DNA from: Noviherbaspirillum sp. Root189
Lineage (GTDB): Bacteria; Pseudomonadota; Gammaproteobacteria; Burkholderiales; Burkholderiaceae_D
Assembly (NCBI RefSeq): GCF_001428545.1
Contig: NZ_LMHZ01000023.1
Coordinates: 126,467 to 190,466, forward strand
Length of the DNA stretch: 64,000 nt
Reading direction: 5' to 3'
The notes below the pieces were generated by a model. It had not been told where the DNA came from, ran no database searches, and worked only from the letters and a program-made list of their open reading frames with translations. A program made the translations under genes and the position numbers. Numbering within the stretch: position 1 is the stretch's first letter; each line of letters begins with the position of its first letter. Below, in pieces: positions 1 to 11,192 of the stretch.

Positions 1-989
1 TGCACCGCCATCGGGTTGAACATGAAGAAACCGAGAGTGACGAAGCCCATGTGCGCAATCGATGAGTAGGCAACCAGCTTTTTCATGTCGGTCTGCACCA
101 GCGCAACCAGGCCGATATAGATAACGGCGATCAGCGACAGCGTGATGATAAAGCCGGACAGGTAGTGGCTGGCGTCCGGTGCGATAGGCAGCGAAAACCG
201 CAGGAAGCCGTACGCACCAAGTTTCAGCATGATTGCAGCCAGTACGACAGAGCCGCCGGTCGGTGCTTCCACGTGGGCGTCAGGCAGCCAGGTATGCACC
301 GGCCACATCGGCACCTTGACTGCAAAGGCCATCAGGAAAGCCAGGAAGATCAGGACCTGAACGTTCATTGGCAACGCCAGCTTGTGCCAGGTCAGAATTT
401 CAAAGCTGCCGCCGGAAGTAAAGTACAGGTACAGGATGGCAACCAGCGTCAGCAGTGAGCCGAGCAGCGTGTACAGGAAGAACTTGATCGCCGCATACAC
501 GCGATTTGCGCCGCCCCACACGCCGATGATGATGAACATCGGGATCAGGGTCGCTTCGAAGAACACATAGAACAGCAAACCGTCGAGGGCGCAGAAGACG
601 CCGATCATGAGGCCCGACAGAATCAGAAACGCGCCCATGTACTGGGCGACCCGCTTTTCAATGACTTCCCAGCCTGCGATGACCACGATCACCGTGATGA
701 ATGCGGTGAGCAGGACAAACCAGACGGAAATGCCGTCGACGCCGAGCAGGTATTGAACGTTGAAGCGTTCGATCCAGCTTGCCTTTTCGACGAACTGCAT
801 GCCGTGAGCGGCCTTGTCGAACTGGTTATACAAGGGCAAGGTGACGAGGAAGCTGACAATCGAACCGATCAGCGACACACCGCGCACCAGGCCGGGGTTT
901 TCGTCCCGGCCGAATGCCAGTACGAACAGACCAAACGCGATCGGACACCAGATCGCGAGGCTCAGAAGAGGAAAAGTTGACTGCATCAT
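1..989 (-). CDS. nuoM: NADH-quinone oxidoreductase subunit M (partial, N-terminal part)
   Basis: Proton-pumping membrane subunit of respiratory complex I, related to Mrp-type antiporters. Only the first 329 codons are present; the gene continues past the left edge (the family is about 490 residues). The start is the ATG at 989, followed directly by a second ATG, giving MMQSTFPLLSLAIW. Close to the edge the frame reads DMKKLVAYSSIAHMGF, a strongly conserved NuoM segment. It lies 27 bases downstream of the nuoL stop and is the last visible gene of the nuo operon; nuoN would be expected beyond the edge. Confidence 0.95.
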   Translation of the reverse strand, partial: MMQSTFPLLSLAIWCPIAFGLFVLAFGRDENPGLVRGVSLIGSIVSFLVTLPLYNQFDKAAHGMQFVEKASWIERFNVQYLLGVDGISVWFVLLTAFITVIVVIAGWEVIEKRVAQYMGAFLILSGLMIGVFCALDGLLFYVFFEATLIPMFIIIGVWGGANRVYAAIKFFLYTLLGSLLTLVAILYLYFTSGGSFEILTWHKLALPMNVQVLIFLAFLMAFAVKVPMWPVHTWLPDAHVEAPTGGSVVLAAIMLKLGAYGFLRFSLPIAPDASHYLSGFIITLSLIAVIYIGLVALVQTDMKKLVAYSSIAHMGFVTLGFFMFNPMAV

Positions 990-1016
990 GGTTTTTATTT
1001 GCTTTACTTCGCCAAC

Positions 1017-3071
1017 TTATTTGGCAAACGACGGGAACGGCATGAAATAAATCAGGAAACCCAGCACACCGAGAATCATCACAAAAGCGTAGTGATAGAT
1101 ATAACCGGACTGCAGGTGGCGGATCATCCCGGAGAACCAGCCCACTGCCTTCGCGCTTCCATTCACGAACAGTCCATCAATGATCGCGCGATCACCCACC
1201 TTCCACAGCCCGCCTCCCAGCAGGCGTGCGCCGGAGGCAAACACGACTTCGTTGATCTTGTCCATGTAGTACTTGTTATCCAGGATCGTAAAGATGCCAT
1301 GGAAATGCTTGTAGAACCAGGCAGGCACCTTGCGATTTACCATGTAGCAGTAATAGGCGGACACTACGCCAGCCAATGCCAGCCAGAATGGCGCTGTACT
1401 CAATCCATGGATGCCCATTGCGACAGCGCCATGGAATCCTTCAGTCAATGCACGCATCGCATGATGAGATTCACCAACGAAGATGACATTCTTGAAGAAA
1501 TCACCATGCAGCATCGGACCAATGGCGATCGCGCCGATCACAACTGAAGGAATGGCCAGCAGAATCAGGGGCAAGGTCACTACAGCGGGCGCCTCATGCG
1601 GCTTCTCGCCCGGAGCGAGGCCATGGTGGTGATGCGCATCGTGAGCATTATCATGCTCTTCGTGGGCGTCATGATGATGGTTGTGCGCCTTGCCGAAACG
1701 CTCTTCCCCGTGGAACACCAGGAAGTACATCCGGAACGAATAGAAAGCCGTGACGAATACGCCGGCCAGGACAGCGAAGTTGGCGAAGCCCGAACCAAAG
1801 ATGTGGGTGTCGTGCACCGCTTCGATGATGCTGTCCTTCGAATAGAAGCCAGAGAAGAACGGGGTACCGATCAGTGCGAGCGAACCCAGCAGCGAAGTAA
1901 TCCAGGTGATCGGCATATATTTGCGCAGACCGCCCATGTTGCGGATGTCCTGATCGTGGTGCATGCCGATGATCACCGCGCCGGCGCCCAGGAACAGCAG
2001 TGCCTTGAAGAAAGCGTGGGTCATCAGGTGGAACACCGCAACCGAGTAGGCCGATGCGCCGAGCGCCACGGTCATGTAGCCGAGCTGGGACAGCGTTGAA
2101 TACGCCACCACGCGCTTGATATCGTTCTGGATAATGCCCAGGAAACCCATGAACAGCGCGGTGATCGAACCGATAATGAGGATGAAGGACAACGCGGTAT
2201 CGGACAGTTCGAACAGCGGAGACATGCGCGCCACCATGAAGATGCCGGCGGTCACCATCGTCGCCGCGTGAATCAGCGCGGAAATCGGCGTCGGGCCTTC
2301 CATCGAATCCGGCAGCCAGACGTGCAACGGGAACTGCGCCGACTTACCCATCGCGCCGATGAACAGGCAGATACAGGCAACCGTGATCAGCATCCAGTCG
2401 GTGCCTGGCAACAGCAATTTGGCAAGTTCTTCGCGCTTGGCAAACACTTCCGTGTAGTTCATGGAGCCGGCATAGGCGAGCAGCAAGCCGATGCCGAGGA
2501 TGAAGCCGAAGTCACCGACGCGGTTGACCAGAAAGGCTTTCATGTTCGCGTAGATCGCCGTCGGACGGGTGTACCAGAAGCCGATCAGCAGGTAGGACAC
2601 CAGACCCACGGCTTCCCAGCCGAAGAACAGTTGCAGGAAGTTGTTGCTCATGACGAGCATCAGCATCGAGAACGTGAACAGGGAAATGTAGGAGAAGAAG
2701 CGGTTATAACCTTCGTCGTCCGCCATGTAGCCGATTGTGTAGATATGCACCATCAGTGACACGAAGGTCACCACGCACATCATCATCGCGGTCAGGCTGT
2801 CGACCATGAAGCCGATCTCCAGCTTGAGGCCGTTGACTGTCATCCAGTTATAGATGGTGCCGTTGAACGTCGCACCTTCCATGACCGCCATCAGCGTCTG
2901 GATGGAAATGATGAGCGCGACCAGCACGCCCAGGATCGTCACTGAGTGTGACGCTGTGCGGCCGATCTTGTTGCCGAAAAACTTGGTTCCGAACAGGCCT
3001 GCAATTACAGAACCTGCGAGGGGTGCCAGCGGCACAGCCAAGAGTACGTGTGGGTTAAGTTGCCCCGCCAT
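1017..3071 (-). CDS. nuoL: NADH-quinone oxidoreductase subunit L
   Basis: Largest antiporter-like membrane subunit of complex I, 684 residues, forming the distal proton channel with a long lateral helix at the C-terminus. Characteristic segments are AFLVNRVGDFGF, HVWLPDSMEGPTP and the antiporter-type Lys/His helices. The C-terminal 60 residues are a membrane helix rich in Gly/Phe. Between transmembrane helices, at about residues 460-483, there is an unusually His- and Asp-rich loop (many HHH and HDAH runs). Start ATG at 3071, 27 bases after the nuoK stop at 3099. Part of the nuoA-N operon. Confidence 0.97.
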   Translation of the reverse strand: MAGQLNPHVLLAVPLAPLAGSVIAGLFGTKFFGNKIGRTASHSVTILGVLVALIISIQTLMAVMEGATFNGTIYNWMTVNGLKLEIGFMVDSLTAMMMCVVTFVSLMVHIYTIGYMADDEGYNRFFSYISLFTFSMLMLVMSNNFLQLFFGWEAVGLVSYLLIGFWYTRPTAIYANMKAFLVNRVGDFGFILGIGLLLAYAGSMNYTEVFAKREELAKLLLPGTDWMLITVACICLFIGAMGKSAQFPLHVWLPDSMEGPTPISALIHAATMVTAGIFMVARMSPLFELSDTALSFILIIGSITALFMGFLGIIQNDIKRVVAYSTLSQLGYMTVALGASAYSVAVFHLMTHAFFKALLFLGAGAVIIGMHHDQDIRNMGGLRKYMPITWITSLLGSLALIGTPFFSGFYSKDSIIEAVHDTHIFGSGFANFAVLAGVFVTAFYSFRMYFLVFHGEERFGKAHNHHHDAHEEHDNAHDAHHHHGLAPGEKPHEAPAVVTLPLILLAIPSVVIGAIAIGPMLHGDFFKNVIFVGESHHAMRALTEGFHGAVAMGIHGLSTAPFWLALAGVVSAYYCYMVNRKVPAWFYKHFHGIFTILDNKYYMDKINEVVFASGARLLGGGLWKVGDRAIIDGLFVNGSAKAVGWFSGMIRHLQSGYIYHYAFVMILGVLGFLIYFMPFPSFAK

Positions 3072-3098
3072 GATGGACCTTATCCGTTATTTTTGTGA

Positions 3099-3407
3099 TT
3101 AACCTTTGAGGCTGTCGAGATCTTCCACATTGATGGTGTCCAGGTTACGGAACAGCACCACCAGAATGGCAAGACCAATCGCGGATTCCGCGGCAGCCAC
3201 AGTCAGGATGAAGAAAACGAAAATCTGCCCGGCCGCATCGCCCAGGTAATACGAGAAGGCGATGAAGTTCATGTTCACCGCCAGCAGCATCAGTTCGATT
3301 GCCATCAGCAACACGATGATGTTCTTGCGGTTCAGAAAAATACCCACGATCGAGATCGCAAAGAGGATCGCGCCGAGAATCAGATAATGAGCGAGCGATA
3401 TTGCCAC
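3099..3407 (-). CDS. nuoK: NADH-quinone oxidoreductase subunit K
   Basis: Small three-helix membrane subunit of complex I, 102 residues, the usual length. The membrane-embedded glutamates are seen in the segment [14 protein letters not shown], and the C-terminus ends in a soluble tail. It sits 12 bases after nuoJ and 27 before nuoL, the standard order. Nothing unusual was seen. Confidence 0.96.
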   Translation of the reverse strand: MAISLAHYLILGAILFAISIVGIFLNRKNIIVLLMAIELMLLAVNMNFIAFSYYLGDAAGQIFVFFILTVAAAESAIGLAILVVLFRNLDTINVEDLDSLKG

Positions 3408-3419
3408 GGTGGTTTCCCC

Positions 3420-4079
3420 TTATTGTTTTTCTGCGGCCGGTGCAGCCGGCTGCACACCGCCGATACTGCCGCCGCCGTTGGCACGCTCGGACTCAGCCTT
3501 CATGCTGACGATACGGATACGGTCGTTACGCTTGACCTTGACCGCATCTGCCGGATTGAAATACTTGCTGTCCTTGCGACGGCGCAGAGTCAACGCAACG
3601 GCTGCGACGATAGCGACCAGCAACACCACGGCAGCGATTTCAAACGCGTAGATGTACTGCGTATAGATGAGCTTGCCGAGTTCCTTGGTATCACCAAGGT
3701 GGGCCGATACCGCCGGCACCTGTGTTTCGGGAGCCCAGAAGCCATGCAGCAGGACGGCTGCCATCTGCAGCACGATCAGGACACCAACAAGAGCGGCGAG
3801 CGGGAGATATCCCCAGAAGCCTTCCCGCATTTTACCGATATCGATATCCAGCATCATCACCACAAAGAGGAATAGCACCATCACCGCGCCCACATAGACG
3901 AGGACGAGAACAATGGCAAGGAATTCCGCTTTCAACAGCAGCCAGACCGCGGCGGCAGAGAAGAACGACAGGACCAGGAAGAGTGCGGCATGTACCGGGT
4001 TCCGGGCGGTGATGACGCGGATCGCGGCGAAAATCAGAATCGCCGAGAACGCGTAGAACAAAGCAGTTTTAAATTCCAT
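3420..4079 (-). CDS. nuoJ: NADH-quinone oxidoreductase subunit J
   Basis: Membrane subunit of complex I with five predicted helices, 219 residues. Conserved core YVGAVMVLFLFVVMMLDI lies at about residues 60-77. The last 60 residues are hydrophilic and low in complexity (Ala/Pro/Gly-rich), as often seen in betaproteobacterial NuoJ. It is 45 bases downstream of nuoI and 12 upstream of nuoK. Confidence 0.95.
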   Translation of the reverse strand: MEFKTALFYAFSAILIFAAIRVITARNPVHAALFLVLSFFSAAAVWLLLKAEFLAIVLVLVYVGAVMVLFLFVVMMLDIDIGKMREGFWGYLPLAALVGVLIVLQMAAVLLHGFWAPETQVPAVSAHLGDTKELGKLIYTQYIYAFEIAAVVLLVAIVAAVALTLRRRKDSKYFNPADAVKVKRNDRIRIVSMKAESERANGGGSIGGVQPAAPAAEKQ

Positions 4080-4124
4080 AATCGACCAAGTGAGTCAGCT
4101 TTACGCAGGCCAGGACAGCCTAAA

Positions 4125-4613
4125 TCAACGGTATGCAGCATCGGCTGCGCGGGCAGCTGCGATATCCTTTTCATAACGATCGCCAACCGCGAGCAACATC
4201 TCCTTGGTGAAGTAGAGGTCGCCACGCTTTTCGCCGTGGTATTCGAGGATATCGGTTTCGACAATCGAGTCGACCGGGCAGGATTCTTCGCAGAAGCCGC
4301 AGAAAATGCACTTGGTCAGATCGATGTCGTAACGCGTGGTACGGCGTGTACCGTCGTCGCGCTCCGTCGATTCGATCGTAATGGCCATTGCCGGGCAGAC
4401 TGCCTCACACAGTTTGCACGCGATGCAGCGCTCTTCGCCGTTAGGATAACGACGCAGTGCATGCAAGCCACGAAAACGTGGCGACAAGGGGGTCTTCTCT
4501 TCCGGGAACTGCACGGTAATCTTACGGGCGAACATATAACGCCCGGTCAGAGCCAGTCCTTTGAGCAGTTCTCGCAGCATCAAGCTGCCGAAAAAATCTT
4601 TGATGGCTTCCAT
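4125..4613 (-). CDS. nuoI: NADH-quinone oxidoreductase subunit I (two 4Fe-4S clusters)
   Basis: Peripheral-arm ferredoxin-like subunit that holds clusters N6a and N6b and passes electrons towards N2. 162 residues. Two C-x2-C-x2-C-x3-CP motifs are complete: C63/C66/C69/C73 ([12 protein letters not shown]) and C102/C105/C108/C112 ([12 protein letters not shown]). It sits between nuoH (18-base gap) and nuoJ, as in other nuo operons. Confidence 0.97.
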   Translation of the reverse strand: MEAIKDFFGSLMLRELLKGLALTGRYMFARKITVQFPEEKTPLSPRFRGLHALRRYPNGEERCIACKLCEAVCPAMAITIESTERDDGTRRTTRYDIDLTKCIFCGFCEESCPVDSIVETDILEYHGEKRGDLYFTKEMLLAVGDRYEKDIAAARAADAAYR

Positions 4614-4631
4614 AGCGATCAGCCTCTTTCT

Positions 4632-5699
4632 TTACTTCCAAATGTTCCAGGGTGACTGTATCCAGGCCGCCACGATCACCAGATAAGCCAGCGTCAGCGG
4701 AATAAACACTTTCCAGCCGAGACGCATGATTTGATCGTAGCGGTAACGTGGGAACGAAGCACGTGCCCAGATGAACAGCGATACAACGAAGAATGTCTTG
4801 ATGCCGAGCCATATCCAGCCCGGGATGAAATCAAGGAAGGACACCGGCGCAGCCCAGCCGCCGAGGAACATCAGCGATGCGAGCATGGAAATCAGGATCA
4901 TGTTCGCGTATTCGGCGAGGAAAAACATCGCGAACGACATGCCCGAATATTCCACCATGTGTCCGGCGACGATCTCTGATTCGCCTTCGACGACGTCAAA
5001 CGGATGGCGGTTGGTTTCCGCGATGCCCGAGATCACGTAGATCACGAAAATCGGCAGCAACGGCAGCCAGTTCCAGGACAGGAAGGTCAGACCCTTGTCA
5101 GCGAAAAAGCCCCTGCTCTGTACCATGACGATCTCGGTCATGTTCAGGCTGCCGGAAACCATCAGGACGATAACCAGGGCAAAACCCATCGCGATTTCAT
5201 AGGACACCATCTGTGCCGATGCGCGCATGGCGCCAAGGAAAGCGTACTTCGAGTTGGATGCCCAGCCGGCGATGATCACGCCGTAGACTTCCATCGAAGT
5301 AATTGCCATCACAAACAGCAGACCGGCATTGACGTTGGCCAGTACGGTCTCGGGTCCGAATGGAATCACTGCCCATGCCGCCAGTGCAGGCATGATGGTC
5401 ATGATCGGGGCGATCACGAACAATGCCTTGTTGGCGCGCGCAGGAACGACGATTTCCTTGAGCAGCAGCTTCAGTGCGTCCGCGATAGGCTGCAGCAAGC
5501 CGGCCGGACCGACACGGTTCGGGCCAAGGCGGATGTGCATCCATCCGATCATCTTGCGTTCCCACAGCGTCAGGTAGGCAACACAACCCATCAGCGGCAA
5601 GACAATCACGACGATCTTGACCATGGTCCAGATCAGCGGCCACACCATCCCGAAGAGGTTCTGGCCGGTGCTGTTAATGTTCAGGAACAGCTGATCCAT
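4632..5699 (-). CDS. nuoH: NADH-quinone oxidoreductase subunit H
   Basis: Membrane subunit at the quinone-binding interface of complex I, 355 residues with about eight hydrophobic segments. Diagnostic sequence includes [18 protein letters not shown] at about residues 57-74 and the acidic loop [19 protein letters not shown] that contacts the quinone cavity. The ATG overlaps the nuoG stop by one base (TAATG at 5699), so translation is probably coupled to nuoG. Confidence 0.97.
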   Translation of the reverse strand: MDQLFLNINSTGQNLFGMVWPLIWTMVKIVVIVLPLMGCVAYLTLWERKMIGWMHIRLGPNRVGPAGLLQPIADALKLLLKEIVVPARANKALFVIAPIMTIMPALAAWAVIPFGPETVLANVNAGLLFVMAITSMEVYGVIIAGWASNSKYAFLGAMRASAQMVSYEIAMGFALVIVLMVSGSLNMTEIVMVQSRGFFADKGLTFLSWNWLPLLPIFVIYVISGIAETNRHPFDVVEGESEIVAGHMVEYSGMSFAMFFLAEYANMILISMLASLMFLGGWAAPVSFLDFIPGWIWLGIKTFFVVSLFIWARASFPRYRYDQIMRLGWKVFIPLTLAYLVIVAAWIQSPWNIWK

Positions 5700-8035
5700 T
5701 ACGCTTTCTCCACACTGATGGGGCCGAACATGCCACCGAGACCGATGGTGCTCGGGTGTGCGGCTGAGACACGGACCACGTTGGCGGGCAAGGTGACATC
5801 GATAGCGACCGGCAATACGGCGCTGCCCTGCCCTTGCATGATCTTGAGTTGCGCGCCTTCTGCAAGGCCAAGCTGCTCCGCGAGAATTACTGAAACCGAC
5901 GCTTTCGGTGCCTTGGCATCGGTCGTCAATTGCAGCGACTCGGCGCGACGCACGATGGCGTCTGTAAAGTAGATCGGCACATCGGCAATACGCTCAAGTT
6001 CCGTAGCCTCGCTCGGCTTTGCCGCCTGCAGCGTTGTGTTGACCACATTGTTTAACTTGCTGCCGAGATCGGCTTCCTCTGCCATCTTGGTACCGAGCAC
6101 CTCGACGCGGATCTGTTCGGAAGTATCGTAGTTGAAGCCCCCGATATCGAGCAGGTTGCCGAGGACACGCAGGACCTTCCATGCCGGGCGTGTTTCGCCG
6201 AGTGGCTTGGTGGTGCCGTTGAAGCCCTGGGCACGGCCTTCACAGTTAACGAAGGTGCCGGCAGTTTCAGCGAACGGCGCAATCGGAAGCAGTACGTCGG
6301 CATACTCGGCGCCGTGCTTGTACGGCGACATGACGACAACCATTTCAGCCTGATTCAGTGCGGCGCGTGCCGCCTGCGGATCGTAGCAATCGTACTCCGG
6401 CTCGGCGTGCATCACGACATAGGCCTTACGCGGCTGTGCAAACATTTGCAGTGCGTTGGCACCTTTGCCGGGAATTGCGTTGGCGATATAACCGCCGACC
6501 GTATTGGCTGCTTCGGTCAGGTAACCGAATTTGGCATCCGTGTTCTGCGCAATCCATTGGGCTGCAGCGTGTAGCTGCGACGCTTGCGGATGCTGGGCAG
6601 CGGCATTGCCGAGAACGACTACTTTTCGTTCGCCGGACAACAGGCTGGCCGCGATGCCCTTGGCGACTTCACCCGGTTCGATACCGGCAAAGCCGGCCGG
6701 TGCCGCGATTCCCTTGGCGGCAGCGATGGCGACCACAACTTCACTCAATCCGGACAGCCATTCGGACGGTGCCTTGATCATGCGATTGGCGATCGGCAAC
6801 AGCAGCTCGTCGTCGGTTGCGTTCAGAATGCTGACCTTGGCACCACGCTTGGCGGCATGGCGCAGACGAGCGGCCAGCAAGGGATGATCTTTGCGCAGGA
6901 AGGAGCCGATCACGAACGCGCGTTGTGCCTGGCCGAATTCGTCGATCGACATACCAAGCCAGGGAGTGACTTTGCCGTCAAGGCTGAAGTCGGACTGGCG
7001 CAGTCGGAAGTCCACGTTGTCGGAGCCGAGGCCACGTACCAGCTTCTGCAGCAGGGTCAGTTCTTCCAGTGTCGAATAGGGTGCGGCCAGTGCAGCAATC
7101 GCATCGGCGCCATGCTCGTGGCGAATGTTACGCAAACCATGGGCAACATACTCAAGCGCAGTCTGCCAGTCGGTTTCCAGCCACTTGCCGTCCTGCTTGA
7201 TCATTGGAACGGTCAGACGGTCGGCGCTGTACAGGCCTTCATAGGAAAAGCGATCCTTGTCCGACAACCAGCATTCGTTGACTGCTTCATTCTCGAGCGG
7301 CAGAACGCGCATGACTTTACCACCCTTGACCTGCACCATGAGGTTCGAGCCCAAGCCGTCGTGCGGACTGACCGAACGGCGACGGGACAACTCCCAGGTA
7401 CGGGCGCTGTAGCGGAATGGCTTGGACGTCAACGCGCCGACCGGGCACAGGTCAATCATGTTGCCCGACAATTCGGAGTCGACACTATTGCCGACGAAAG
7501 TCGTGATTTCGGAATGTTCGCCGCGGTTCAGCATGCCGAACTCCATGACGCCGGCGACTTCCTGGCCAAAACGAACGCAGCGTGTGCAATGAATGCAGCG
7601 CGCCATTTCACGCATGGAAATCAGAGGACCGGCATCCTTGGGGACGACGACGCGCTTCTCTTCCTCGTAGCGGGACGCGGACGGACCGTAACCAACAGCC
7701 AGATCCTGCAACTGGCACTCGCCACCCTGATCGCAGATCGGGCAATCCAGCGGGTGATTGATCAGCAGGAACTCCATGACGCTCTTCTGCGCCTTGACCG
7801 CCTTTTCGCTGTTGGAGCGAACGATCATGCCGTTGGTGACCGGTGTCGCGCACGCGGGCAAGGGTTTGGGTGCCTTCTCGACTTCGACAAGGCACATGCG
7901 GCAGTTAGCCGCAATCGACAGTTTTTTGTGATAGCAAAAGTGCGGAATATAGGTGCCGAGCTTGTTGGCAGCGTCCATCACCATGCTGCCCTCTTGCACC
8001 TCTACTTTTTTGCCGTCAATTTCAATTTCAACCAT
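5699..8035 (-). CDS. nuoG: NADH-quinone oxidoreductase subunit G
   Basis: Large iron-sulfur subunit of the NADH dehydrogenase module, 778 residues. The N-terminus is a 2Fe-2S ferredoxin domain (cysteines around residues 34-61, including CRMCLVEV), followed by the His-Cys3 cluster region and a CIHCTRC 4Fe-4S motif, then a molybdopterin-oxidoreductase-like domain that in complex I carries no cofactor. A 98-base gap separates it from nuoF, the largest gap inside the operon, holding a 7-bp inverted repeat at 8060-8076. It ends on the first base of nuoH. Confidence 0.97.
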   Translation of the reverse strand: MVEIEIDGKKVEVQEGSMVMDAANKLGTYIPHFCYHKKLSIAANCRMCLVEVEKAPKPLPACATPVTNGMIVRSNSEKAVKAQKSVMEFLLINHPLDCPICDQGGECQLQDLAVGYGPSASRYEEEKRVVVPKDAGPLISMREMARCIHCTRCVRFGQEVAGVMEFGMLNRGEHSEITTFVGNSVDSELSGNMIDLCPVGALTSKPFRYSARTWELSRRRSVSPHDGLGSNLMVQVKGGKVMRVLPLENEAVNECWLSDKDRFSYEGLYSADRLTVPMIKQDGKWLETDWQTALEYVAHGLRNIRHEHGADAIAALAAPYSTLEELTLLQKLVRGLGSDNVDFRLRQSDFSLDGKVTPWLGMSIDEFGQAQRAFVIGSFLRKDHPLLAARLRHAAKRGAKVSILNATDDELLLPIANRMIKAPSEWLSGLSEVVVAIAAAKGIAAPAGFAGIEPGEVAKGIAASLLSGERKVVVLGNAAAQHPQASQLHAAAQWIAQNTDAKFGYLTEAANTVGGYIANAIPGKGANALQMFAQPRKAYVVMHAEPEYDCYDPQAARAALNQAEMVVVMSPYKHGAEYADVLLPIAPFAETAGTFVNCEGRAQGFNGTTKPLGETRPAWKVLRVLGNLLDIGGFNYDTSEQIRVEVLGTKMAEEADLGSKLNNVVNTTLQAAKPSEATELERIADVPIYFTDAIVRRAESLQLTTDAKAPKASVSVILAEQLGLAEGAQLKIMQGQGSAVLPVAIDVTLPANVVRVSAAHPSTIGLGGMFGPISVEKA

Positions 8036-8059
8036 GGCTATTTGCCTAAGTATTTGTAG

Positions 8060-8076
8060 GGTACGTTATACGTACC
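8060..8076. repeat. Inverted repeat in the nuoF-nuoG gap
   Basis: Perfect inverted repeat GGTACGT-TAT-ACGTACC, 7-bp arms around a 3-base centre, about 25 bases upstream of the nuoG start codon. It could form an RNA hairpin in the operon transcript or be a protein-binding dyad. There is no T-run, so it is not an intrinsic terminator. Confidence 0.5.
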
Positions 8077-8133
8077 GCTTGTAATCGAATTCGGGAACGC
8101 AACGCGCTGCGTACCGGGTATTGCGTACTTCCG

Positions 8134-9429
8134 TCAGACGTAAGCCGGAACGATGCAGCGCTTGTGCTCGATGTGGTACTCAAACTCGTCGCGGAAAACC
8201 TTGACCATCGCACGAACCGGCATCGCCGCCGCATCGCCGAGTGCACAAATCGTGCGCCCCTGAATGTTGTCGGCAATGGAGTTCAGCATGTCAAGGTCGT
8301 CCGCACGGCCCTGGCCGTGTTCGATACGATGCACCATGCGGTAAAGCCAGCCGGTACCTTCACGGCATGGCGTGCACTGACCACAGGATTCTTCGTAATA
8401 GAAGTACGACAGGCGCAACAGCGACTTGACCATGCAGCGCGTCTCGTCCATGACGATCACCGCGCCGGAGCCGAGCATCGACCCTGCTTTGGCGATCGAG
8501 TCGTAATCCATGTCGGTCGCCATCATCACATCACCAGCCAGCACAGGCATCGACGAGCCGCCTGGAATCACGGCCTTGATCTTCTTGCCGTCTCGCATGC
8601 CACCGGCCAGTTCCAGCAACTTGGCAAACGGCGTGCCGAGCGGAACCTCGTAATTGCCAGGACGGGCCACGTCGCCGGACATCGAGAAAATCTTGGTGCC
8701 ACCGTTATTGGGCTTGCCCAGTGCCGCGTAGGCTTCGCCGCCCATGCGCAGGACGAACGGCACCGCCGCGAAGGTTTCGGTGTTGTTGATCGTGGTCGGT
8801 TTGCCATACAGGCCAAAACTTGCCGGGAAAGGCGGCTTGAAACGTGGCTGGCCCTTCTTGCCTTCCAGTGATTCGAGCAGCGCGGTTTCTTCGCCGCAGA
8901 TATAAGCGCCATACCCATGGAAAGCATGCAACTGGAAGTTGAAATCGCTGCCCATGATCTTGTCACCGAGGTAGCCCGCGGCGCGTGCTTCCTCAATGGC
9001 TTCCTCAAAGCGTGCGTATTCGGCCCAGACTTCACCGTGGATATAGTTGTAGCCAACCGTGATGCCCATTGCATACGCGCCGATGGCCATGCCTTCGATG
9101 AGGGCATGCGGATTGTAGCGAATGATGTCGCGATCCTTGAACGTGCCCGGTTCGCCTTCGTCGGTGTTGCAGACCAGGTATTTCTGGCCCGGGAACTGGC
9201 GCGGCATGAAGCTCCACTTCAGGCCCGTCGGAAAGCCGGCACCACCGCGGCCACGCAAAGATGACGCCTTGAGTTCGGCGATGACCTGTTCCGGCGCGAT
9301 CTTTTCGTTCAGGATGCGCTTGAGCGCTTCATAGCCACCGCGCTTGACGTAATCAGCGAGGTGCCAGTTATTGCCATCGAGGTCGGCCAGGATCAGCGGA
9401 TTGATATGGCGGTTATGCAGGCTGGTCAT
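8134..9429 (-). CDS. nuoF: NADH-quinone oxidoreductase subunit F (NADH- and FMN-binding)
   Basis: Catalytic entry subunit of complex I: oxidises NADH, holds FMN and 4Fe-4S cluster N3. 431 residues. NADH/FMN-binding glycine-rich segment [10 protein letters not shown] is at residues 60-69; [17 protein letters not shown] is the second conserved nucleotide-site segment; the N3 ligands are in CGQCTPC at C349/C352/C355 with a further Cys in TICALGDAA. The start overlaps the nuoE stop by four bases (ATGA at 9426-9429). Confidence 0.98.
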   Translation of the reverse strand: MTSLHNRHINPLILADLDGNNWHLADYVKRGGYEALKRILNEKIAPEQVIAELKASSLRGRGGAGFPTGLKWSFMPRQFPGQKYLVCNTDEGEPGTFKDRDIIRYNPHALIEGMAIGAYAMGITVGYNYIHGEVWAEYARFEEAIEEARAAGYLGDKIMGSDFNFQLHAFHGYGAYICGEETALLESLEGKKGQPRFKPPFPASFGLYGKPTTINNTETFAAVPFVLRMGGEAYAALGKPNNGGTKIFSMSGDVARPGNYEVPLGTPFAKLLELAGGMRDGKKIKAVIPGGSSMPVLAGDVMMATDMDYDSIAKAGSMLGSGAVIVMDETRCMVKSLLRLSYFYYEESCGQCTPCREGTGWLYRMVHRIEHGQGRADDLDMLNSIADNIQGRTICALGDAAAMPVRAMVKVFRDEFEYHIEHKRCIVPAYV

Positions 9430-9917
9430 TTCTTCAATTCCTCTACCAGCGCATCAATTTTGTCATTCGACATGAAGCTGCACATGCGCTTGTTGTTCAC
9501 CAGCATGACGGGTGCGTCGCCGCAAGCGCCCATGCATTCGCCTTCGACCAGTGTGAACTGGCCGTCAGCGGTGGTTTCCCTGTAGTCGATTCCGAGACGC
9601 TCTTTGAGGTGGTGAGCAGCTTTTTCACCGCCCGAGAGCTGGCACGGCAGGTTGGTACAGACCGAGATCTTGTACTTGCCTACCGGCTTGGTGTTGTACA
9701 TGTTGTAAAACGTGGCGACTTCCTGCACCGCGATCGGCGCCATGCCGATGTATTTGGCAACGTCGAGCAGCACTTCCGGCGGGAGCCAGCCTTTTTCATC
9801 CTGCGCGATCGCCAGCGCCGCCATGACGGCGGACTGCCTTTGATCAGCAGGGAATTTCGCGAGTTCGCGATCGATTTTTTTGTACGCTTCTTGACTTAAC
9901 AGCATATCGTCAGCCAT
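9426..9917 (-). CDS. nuoE: NADH-quinone oxidoreductase subunit E (2Fe-2S)
   Basis: Thioredoxin-fold subunit of the NADH module with one 2Fe-2S cluster (N1a). 163 residues. The four ligands are visible: C87 and C92 (CTNLPC) and C128 and C132 (CMGAC). Located between nuoD (21-base gap) and nuoF (4-base overlap). Confidence 0.97.
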   Translation of the reverse strand: MADDMLLSQEAYKKIDRELAKFPADQRQSAVMAALAIAQDEKGWLPPEVLLDVAKYIGMAPIAVQEVATFYNMYNTKPVGKYKISVCTNLPCQLSGGEKAAHHLKERLGIDYRETTADGQFTLVEGECMGACGDAPVMLVNNKRMCSFMSNDKIDALVEELKK

Positions 9918-9938
9918 CCGTGCGCAATGTATGCGCGG

Positions 9939-11192
9939 TTATCGGTCAATCTCACCGAACACGATGTCTTGCGTGCCGATGATCGTTACTGCGTCTGCAA
10001 TCATGTGGCCCTTGGCCATCTCGTCCAGTGCTTGCAGGTGTGGGAAACCCGGAGCACGGATCTTCATGCGGTAGGGTTTGTTCGCGCCGTCCGAAATCAA
10101 GTAGATGCCGAACTCGCCTTTCGGATGTTCCACCGCGGCATACGCTTCGCCTTCCGGAACATGAAAGCCTTCCGTGAACAATTTGAAGTGATGGATCAAC
10201 TCTTCCATGTTCGACTTCATGTTCACGCGGGACGGCGGTGCGACCTTGTGGTTGTCGATCATGACCGGGCCCGGGTTATTGCGCAGCCACTCAATGCATT
10301 GCTTGATGATACGGTTGGACTGGCGCATTTCTTCAACACGCACCAGGTAACGGTCATAGCAGTCGCCATTCACGCCAACCGGAATATCGAAGTCGAGCAA
10401 GTCATACACTTCGTACGGCTGCTTCTTGCGCAAATCCCATGCAATTCCGGAACCACGCAACATCGGCCCGGTAAAACCCATGGCCTTCGCACGCTCGGGC
10501 GTTACAACGCCGATACCGACGAGGCGCTGTTTCCAGATGCGGTTATCGGTCAGCAATGTCTCGTATTCATCGACGTAACCCGGGAAGCGATTGGTAAAGT
10601 CTTCGATGAAATCCAGCAGCGAACCCTGGCGGTTTTCGTTGAGCTGGCGAATGGCCTTTTCATTACGGACTACCGACGCCTTGTACTGCGGCATGGTATC
10701 AGGCAGATCGCGATAAACGCCGCCCGGACGGTAATACGCCGCATGCATGCGTGCACCTGACACGGCTTCGTAGCAATCCATCAAGTCTTCGCGCTCACGG
10801 AACGCGTAGAGAAAGACCGCCATGGCACCAACGTCGAGACCGTGCGCGCCGATCCACAGCAAGTGGTTCAGGATGCGCGTGATCTCATCGAACATGACGC
10901 GGATGTACTGCGCGCGCAGCGGGACTTCGATACCCAGCAGCTTTTCGATGGCGAGCACATAGCCGTGCTCATTGCACATCATCGACACGTAGTCCAGGCG
11001 GTCCATGTAGGGCACGGACTGCAGGAAGGTCTTCTGCTCGGCCAGCTTCTCCGTCGCGCGATGCAGCAAGCCGATATGCGGGTCGGCTCGCTGAATCACT
11101 TCACCGTCCAGTTCCAGCACGAGACGCAGCACGCCGTGCGCTGCCGGGTGCTGCGGACCAAAGTTCAGGGTGTAATTCTTAATCTCAGCCAT
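9939..11192 (-). CDS. nuoD: NADH-quinone oxidoreductase subunit D (49-kDa type)
   Basis: Subunit that forms the quinone pocket with NuoB, 417 residues. N-terminal [20 protein letters not shown] (residues 12-31) carries the quinone-site His; [11 protein letters not shown] is also diagnostic. It is a separate gene, not fused to nuoC as in Escherichia coli. The ATG shares one base with the nuoC stop at 11192, so the two are translationally coupled. Confidence 0.98.
   Translation of the reverse strand: MAEIKNYTLNFGPQHPAAHGVLRLVLELDGEVIQRADPHIGLLHRATEKLAEQKTFLQSVPYMDRLDYVSMMCNEHGYVLAIEKLLGIEVPLRAQYIRVMFDEITRILNHLLWIGAHGLDVGAMAVFLYAFREREDLMDCYEAVSGARMHAAYYRPGGVYRDLPDTMPQYKASVVRNEKAIRQLNENRQGSLLDFIEDFTNRFPGYVDEYETLLTDNRIWKQRLVGIGVVTPERAKAMGFTGPMLRGSGIAWDLRKKQPYEVYDLLDFDIPVGVNGDCYDRYLVRVEEMRQSNRIIKQCIEWLRNNPGPVMIDNHKVAPPSRVNMKSNMEELIHHFKLFTEGFHVPEGEAYAAVEHPKGEFGIYLISDGANKPYRMKIRAPGFPHLQALDEMAKGHMIADAVTIIGTQDIVFGEIDR

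Noticed and set aside
6584-8059. A long plus-strand open frame (about 490 codons) antisense to nuoG
   Set aside because: It mirrors the codon structure of nuoG, matches no known family, and lacks a ribosome-binding site. High-GC coding strands commonly leave the opposite strand open.
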